Shown piece by piece: positions 57,552 to 64,000 of a DNA stretch of 64,000 nt. The stretch is from Gymnopilus junonius (Eukaryota; Basidiomycota; Agaricomycetes; Agaricales; Galerinaceae), in contig JADNYJ010000174.1 of assembly GCA_015501075.1 (NCBI GenBank), positions 1 through 64,000 on the forward strand, in the 5' to 3' direction. The position numbers and the translations under genes are program-made. Position 1 is the first letter of the stretch, and every line of letters starts with the position of its first letter. The notes under the pieces were generated by a model, which was not told the DNA's origin, did no database searches, and worked only from the letters and a program-made list of their open reading frames with translations.

Positions 57552-60500
57552 CGTCAGATGGCAAGTTCATAATTATCCTGCCATACGTTGCTGCCCTGTC
57601 TTATCAGCCAAGATATAAATATTTAAAGTCCTTTACTGTCGCAAGTCTGAGTCGATCTATCCCACTGCTTATCTGTTGGTCCATATGTCGAGCACGTTTG
57701 ATACTTGGAGAAACTACGTGACTGGTAATTTCATGACTTAATATCAAGTAACGAACTTCTTCATTGTCTCCATCTTGCTTTTAAAGGTCCCTATCTCTGG
57801 CCTTGTCTCGAGGTGCTCCGAATTTAATTGCTGGCATCGACATCGACGGCGCTTGACATCTAGCATCGGCAGCTTTAGCCAGTTCGAGCGAGATTATTCA
57901 ACGATTGTTGCAATCGTGCATGGGCACCTCCTTCGGCAATATTTCGCAGTTTTCAAAGATTTCTACATTCCTAATGAGATGAATCTCCCAAGATTCCATT
58001 GTATTGGGTGAGATAAGCCTGACATACACCCACTCTCGAAGGTTTTATACCTGCCCCGGTCCGTTTTGCGTATTGGATATCGTTTCCTGGCTATTCGGCA
58101 CCCTTGCTTCCGAGTCCTTGTGGCATAATTACGCGGATGATGGTTCTAGTGAGATTGTCATTCTTGGACTGTTTGGAGGTTGAACATTAACAACGTTAAC
58201 TCCCTTGAAATAATCTGCAGAGAAGCAAAGTAGTTTTAGTCTAGCTATAGTTGAGCCTGCCAAGGCAACTCTAAGGATTTTTTGGTGATGCATCTGAGAT
58301 GGTATTGAAGGCACGTCAGCGAGACAGCCTCATTTTAAGCTATCTAAGCGAAGGCCTCCCGTGTCGTAGGAATAGGTAATTCCTCCGGAAAATTGGAGTC
58401 TCAACGTCTTTTTAATGTTGGCAAATTGCTATACTTGCGCTATATGTATTTTTGCTTACTATCTCATTAGAGAAGCGGATTAAGTTTTCCGCAAAACAAG
58501 GAATTTACGCATGTAATCCTTTTCAGATAACGGACCTTGTGGGTTCCAAACACAGCGACTGGTGCAGAACCTCCATGTCAATGCTTCCACAAGCATCGTC
58601 AAATGACAAATCAAGGATTTGAACCATGCTTTTGGTCTCGTCTTCAATAAAGCAGAGCTCGAATTTGAACTCTTGCCATCTGACCGTCGACGGGCTTAAT
58701 GCCGAATATGACTCTCCTTGAGCTGTCTTGGAGCTTTTTATGTAAAGGTTATTCGTTGATAGTTGACCCGGGCATAAAATTACGATGGGCAGGAATTTCA
58801 ATGCCGTATTTCGACACTTCAAGGAAGTTTACATGAGGACGATTAGCCGGGCACCGTGTCCAGCCGTGTTCCTTGCAAATTAGCGATCAACATCAGACGG
58901 TGCCATCGTGCTTCTTCAGGGATGCCGATTGCCAAATTTGGTAATGCTTTAGCCAAAGTGTGTGGCGGCATGGCATTGATTTGGCGATCCCTGAACGCCG
59001 GTCGCTCATTTATAGGGCCTTCCCAGCAACCATTACGTATAGTGACTGTACCTCAAAAAATGACATACAAAGTCGTACCTGTATTTAAACCTCAATTCCT
59101 GACATGCTAATATTATTACTACATATTTACTATTGTCGCTGAACTATGCATGTGGCACCGGATGTCCGGCAACGTAAGTTCAAAGGAAGTCTGACTTCAA
59201 GTTCACTCATAAATGCAGTGATATTTAACGATTGTAGAAACTGATGTGTACTGGATGCACTTTTATGTTTGTTCCCGCTCATAATCAGATGCTCAATGAT
59301 GCTACATAGATTGAGGCGCTGAATCAGGCCACGAAGGCATGCTGACAGGCAGAAATAAGTAATCCAATTTCGAGTGGCTCAGAAATTCGAGCCTGGAATC
59401 TGGACATTTTAAAGCGTCCTTGATATAACATGCTCTGACATATAAATAAGACGGCGATTGCAGTCGGTAGTTAGATGTAGACACAGTTTACTTTATTACA
59501 GCCGTTATCAGACTCGTGCCTAGCTCTAAGCGTTAGCTAGAAACATGTCTAGCTGACTGATGGACCCTCATGTCGATAAGCATTTGACCTGCTCGAGACT
59601 GTAATAAAGATTGGAGATCTCTTGCGATGAGAACAGCGTCATGGAGTGAGTTGGAAGAGGTCATCGCTTCATGTTTGCGCCAACGGAGAATTGTGACTTG
59701 AGGCCAAACAGCTATTTCTTTGATATCAGCCCTGCTTGTGTTTCGTCATAGGAAGCAACGTCCATATGCAACTTGGTGCAGAGAAAGGAGTAGGTTGTGC
59801 ACAACAAAGAAGTACGACTGACAAGGGCGCGATTCGGTGAGAATACAAATCCGATACGTGCCAGATGCCGCTACTGTTCAAGACCGACCTTCGGGTGCTT
59901 TTGATAATTATCGCAGAGTGTTCTCAAGGAGGATCAGTTACGTATTCCTAGCTCTAGGTATGCAAATAGAAGAGGGTCAGTTCAGTTTCCCCGCCTAGAT
60001 GCAAGGTCAAAAATGTCAAAACTGCAAATCACACGAACCCAGCCAATGAAGCCCAGCAGTGTCAGCTAAGCTTGTCCGAGAAGCAGCCCAAACCTCCAAA
60101 CCATCGCTCAATCTGCTGCCAACTACTCATGCCGGCTTCAAGACTTCTGATGCTTCCATTGACAAGACACGATAGCGCGCATCGAATGCCTGCCTAGCTC
60201 GGTACCTTCCGACACAGCTGGCCGATGGTGAGAGATCGAAGGCAAGAGCCCCGAGCACTAAGCGTTACCTCCGATGATGGACGGGTGCCCACCAAAGATA
60301 CAATGGAATCGGGGTTCGTTGTTCGAGGGATATGCCGCACGTTGCAGAACGATGCATGGGCTTATACCACGGCTTCGGATAATTGAGTGGTGGAAAGGCG
60401 TCTGAAACCGGGCTTCGAAACAGTCAATTAAGTGGCGGATGAATGATCTCGAGAACCAAAGTCGACAGTTACGAACAGGGACCAAGCATAAATTAGAGTG

Positions 60501-62500
60501 TTTTGCAGTACTTGATTTCTGGAGAGTTATGTTGCCAAAACCATTAAGCGTGATTCCATGAGTCCTATGAATGGAATATTATGACGAAAGACCCCGGAAT
60601 GCGGTTCGCCACCATTTTTTGCTCAGAGAGGGGTCGCACCAGACTCAGGGGAACAAGAAGCCAAATACGCACAGAATTCGGAAGCACGCTGATGGTGTCT
60701 AGTCCTTTGAGAAAGCAGATAGACATAATTAGAAACGGACGACCCAGGGCCTTCCACAGTGATAGCTAGGAAAAATAGAACGAGGTACGATTGGCGGGAT
60801 GCCAAGCGATTCCCTCGTTCGCATGGAGAGGCGCGATCAGTTCGCGTCATGGGTACGAGTTGTATTCCGAGCGTAAGACAGCATTCTGGTCGACGGAAGA
60901 AGTTTAACGTAAATAGATTCAAAGGCAAGTGATGCTGAAAGCTAAGTTTGCATTCAGGGTACGCGGAGTCGAAAATGGCGCTCTCTGAGCATACACACTA
61001 GATAATTCCCTGGGATTCTGCATCTGTAAGACTTGTTAGAGTTGGATATTCTCAAGGACTATTTCGTGGAAGTTAAATAATGCGAGGGAAATAGCGTGGA
61101 CGGAAGGACCATGCTCTGTTTCTGAACGGATTGGGTATAGAATGTGATGACCTTCATATTTTCAATGGTGTAAGGAGACCTGGGAAAAGAACAAGGCAGG
61201 AATCACAACGTTGCGCAAAGCGGACACATACCTCTAATTATCCGCAGCTGTCTTTAGGCGAGCTATTTTTGACAACCGTAAAGGAATATACAGTCCTGAA
61301 ACTGTAACGATCGTTGTTGCGCGATATCGGCTGCAGTCATTGGTCCAAATGCACACGACCTCGTCAATGCTAAAAGTCGTGCAAATAACAAAGCTACCCG
61401 TTCCCGAGTGCCTTTGAAAATAATATAAGTAGCTGTGAAGAGGCGCCAGGCACGGTCAAGAAACTCTAACCGTACCCGAAATTGCTTGCCGGTTACGACG
61501 ACATCGGGCACCCGGTATTGAATGAGCATCTTGAATTCTATTCCATAATGATTTCACCTGGTCGGACTGTGGGTTTTTTCTGCCTGCTGAGGATAACGGC
61601 GAAATTGATACGTGTCTTCTTGTTCTAGCAGCTGCGCTTTTTGGTTGCAAAAGGCGTGTCGGTCGTTTTTCAGCGTAAATATGTATCGCTTCTGTGAGGT
61701 TCGATCGATGTCGCGGAACAACTCATCATGCATGCATTCTTTCTGACTAGTCGGCGGTCTCAAGAAGGTGCTCGTGGAGGTATGAGAGGGCAGCGCCGCT
61801 TAGAAACTTGCAGTGGTTGATCCCAGAAGAGCAGGACCCTTGCAGTGCGAATCTAAGAGTCTAAAACAGAGCTTGAGATAGAGATTTATTGCAAGACCTA
61901 TAGAGCATCTTACTTGCAACTGACTGAAGACATTTCTGCCTTCGTGAGAGGTGGTATTATTCTTGGATACGCTTTCTCACATGTGTGACATAAGAGCATG
62001 GGGTATGTACCACATAACGCGGGCTGTTGATAGAAATACCAAGCATTGAACTGAATTGAGGGAAAGAAATCAGGACGTAAGTAGAATCAATATTTGATGA
62101 AAAAAAATTCTTCTTGACCTGGCTGGCATGTAGTTTTATCAATACAGCAGGCCGGACATAGCCAATCCTCTGCGAGGCCGGGATATGAAGAAGTAAGTCG
62201 GTTGTGATTGGAATCTTCGTAGAGTAGTAGACCAGCAATGCTTGCATACATGGCTTAACACCAGGTATATTGAAACATGCTGGTAACTAGTAATTCGGGA
62301 TAGAAAGACGCCACCGGTAATGCAAGAAACAAACATCATGGCCAATATGCTTGGAGTGAAAAGGCCGGAACACTCGAGTCAATTCGTACCGAAAGCGCCG
62401 AGTAGGGGTGCTCATATTCTGCCTCTTGATTTGGTTGAGTGAGACCATTTGTGGAGGTCATGAGGATAATGACATGAATAATAACGACAAAAGTTCCTCG
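57552..62500. other. Gene-poor 5-kb region with coding-like debris
   Basis: No complete gene recognised. Best fragments are plus strand 57796-57975 (LALSRGAPNLIAGIDIDGA, stop, then HLASAALASSSEIIQRLLQS), 58030-58180 (FYTCPGPFCVLDIVSWLFGT), and minus strand 61263-61763 (SQKRYIFTLKNDRHAFCNQK; RAWRLFTATYIIFKGTRERV). The fragments look like decayed or intron-split genes, but I could not name them. Confidence 0.35.
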
Positions 62501-63088
62501 AAATAGACTGCCAACAGATGACTTGCGTTCACGGATACAAAGACTGCAATGAAGAGCAGATTCCATTTTTGTCAAGTGAGATACATCTTGGAGACAAACG
62601 ATTCGCATGGAGAGCCAAGAAACGACTTGGATAGATCTGGAAATAGAGGCCGCATGGATAACTGGGTCGTGTCATCGGCTCGGAGAGTAGTCGGAGAGGA
62701 TGTTAATTACAATTTGAAGAGTTCTTTGCGAGCCGGTAAGCGTGATAAAAAGCAGAAGATGTGGGATCGGGGTACGAAAGACTGTGTCGATCTTTTCCGG
62801 ACGAGAGAAATTGAAAAGAGATGGACTGAAAGGTTGGTTTGGGAAGAGCTATTCGATCTCGAAGCGGGCAAAAGCTCGGAGGATGGATCGAGATTCGCCG
62901 AGAATAGAAATAGACGTTTGCTATGAGAATTCCCACGGGTAGTACGCGACATTGGCTACTGACGCGGCCTTTCTCAACTCTGGCTCATACTCCAATCTCT
63001 GCGTTATATACTCTGACTTGCAACCTTCCTCGGTCTCTTTTTGCCCTCAAACGCACCTTTCTTCCTTGCATACTACTATTTTTTAGAT
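62501..63088. other. Upstream region of the proteasome beta-6 gene
   Basis: A plus-strand frame 62549-62926 (125 codons, Arg/Glu-rich) is open but has no recognisable domain and an overlapping minus frame of similar quality. I treat it as noncoding pending transcript data. Confidence 0.3.
63004..63010 (+). promoter_or_regulatory. TATA-like box before the proteasome gene
   Basis: TTATATA about 80 bp before the ATG at 63089, followed by a CT-rich stretch typical of fungal core promoters. Confidence 0.4.
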
Positions 63089-64000
63089 ATGCCGGCCATG
63101 GTCTCCTCGATGTCCCAACAACCTACACAGCAGGCGTTCAACCCCTACACAGAAAATGGCGGCACAATCTTGGCCATCGCGGGTGCAGACTTCAGTGTCA
63201 TTGCTGGTGACACCCGACAAAGCGAAGGCTACAGCATACAGACTCGATATGCACCCAAAGTCTTCAAGTTGTGAGTTTGGAACCCAGTCGCGGTCGACTT
63301 GTCTTGTCCTGCTCACACTTTTTCACCAATGCTTTAAACAGGACAGATAAGGCGGTATTGGCTGTAAATGGATTCGCTGCAGACGGCAATATGTTCGTGA
63401 AGAAAGTAAGACAGCGTTTGGAGGTGTGTACATGGCTCAGCGTCTAATTATCATGAACAAGTTGTTCTGATCAGAATTCATCTTTTTACCATAGTGGTAT
63501 CGGCATGCCCATGCAAAGGACATGCCGATTCGTGCTATTGCACGCCTTATTCAAACGATGCTGTACGCCCGTCGTTTCTTCCCGTATTATGTTTACAATA
63601 TTCTTGGGGGCATCGAAGAAGATGGTAAGTTCGGCCCCATGTCTTGCGACAAAGCGACACAGATGGCCACATCCTTGCGTATTTGATTAATTCACGTCAT
63701 ATGTGCCTGTCATCTGCTATGCTGCCGCTTAACACTCAGGAAACTGACCTACTGCCTTTTCTTTATTCCATTAGGAACGGGCGCGGTTTACTCCTTTGAC
63801 CCAGTAGGGTCTTACGAACGCGAGGCGTGTCGCGCTGCTGGTGCGGCACAGGCATTGGTGCAACCCTTCTTAGACAATCAGGTCAGTACAAACTCCTGGC
63901 GAACGAGAACGAACCGGACGTGGTACACAAACCATCAGTTCCCGTGCCCACTATCTTGTCAGGCCCGCCTCCGATCCTTTCCCGATTTCGTACCGCGTCC
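63089..64000 (+). CDS. PRE7: 20S proteasome subunit beta-6 (PRE7/PSMB1), 3'-truncated by window
   Basis: Structural (non-catalytic) beta subunit of the 20S core. Start [11 protein letters not shown] at 63089, then [38 protein letters not shown], intron, [20 protein letters not shown], intron, [38 protein letters not shown], intron, [36 protein letters not shown] and a donor GTCAGT at about 63882. The sequence is close to the fungal PRE7 consensus. The last ~50 residues lie beyond the window or in the unresolved final 100 bp. ATGs at 63041 and 63101 are alternatives. Confidence 0.93.

Noticed and set aside
62549..62926. 125-codon Arg/Glu-rich ORF upstream of the proteasome gene
   Set aside because: No domain, no intron logic, and overlapping minus-strand frames of similar length; not supported without transcripts.

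Overview
The window is nuclear DNA of a filamentous basidiomycete, most likely an Agaricomycete. Genes are dense, with many introns of about 45-75 nt. They encode ordinary fungal housekeeping proteins plus membrane families typical of mushrooms (DUF6533, DUF6534). The repeats include a Ngaro-type tyrosine-recombinase retrotransposon and several short TIR elements of kinds common in these fungi.

Layout. 1-6.2 kb is AT-rich and repeat-derived: a decayed non-LTR gag on the minus strand and a hAT-type MITE with 8-bp target duplications. 7.8-34 kb is the first gene block: ALG11 (-), a small membrane protein (+), MSP1/ATAD1 AAA-ATPase (+), type-B carboxylesterase (-), GH37 trehalase (-), RBM25-like splicing factor (-), CCDC25-like protein (+), a small unknown protein (-), DUF6534 membrane protein (+), a MULE-like element with 9-bp duplications, a small unknown protein (-) and PRMT3 (+). 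33.5-45.2 kb holds a 2OG-Fe(II) oxygenase (-), an intron-containing tRNA-Cys, a TIR element with 8-bp duplications, a HIT hydrolase (+), RPAP1 (+), a possible F-box/LRR remnant (-) and glutathione synthetase (+). 46.6-53.5 kb is a mobile-element cluster: an inverted-repeat element, then a CACTA-like MITE containing a Ngaro-type retrotransposon that itself contains a hAT-type MITE. 54-57.6 kb has a DUF6533 membrane protein (+) and an aldo/keto reductase (+). 57.6-63 kb is gene-poor. The window ends inside the proteasome beta-6 gene (+).

The genes are mostly independent housekeeping functions: N-glycan assembly, mitochondrial protein quality control, splicing, RNA polymerase II assembly, protein methylation, glutathione synthesis and proteasome. 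There is no sign of a metabolite cluster. Adjacent genes are often convergent or divergent and closely spaced.

Two points matter for anyone using this annotation. First, several normally essential genes (RBM25, RPAP1, PRMT3, GSH2, CCDC25) and trehalase can only be read by changing frame at single-base indels, mostly in short homopolymers. ALG11, MSP1, HIT, DUF6533 and AKR splice into exact open frames. Base-calling or assembly error is the likeliest cause, so broken genes here should not be called pseudogenes without read evidence. Second, two introns (in MSP1 and in the RBM25-like gene) use GC-AG boundaries and are missed by GT-only models. I found no convincing unknown multi-gene system. 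The most distinctive structures are the three-level nested transposon with exact split direct repeats, and the intron-inclusive duplication inside RPAP1.
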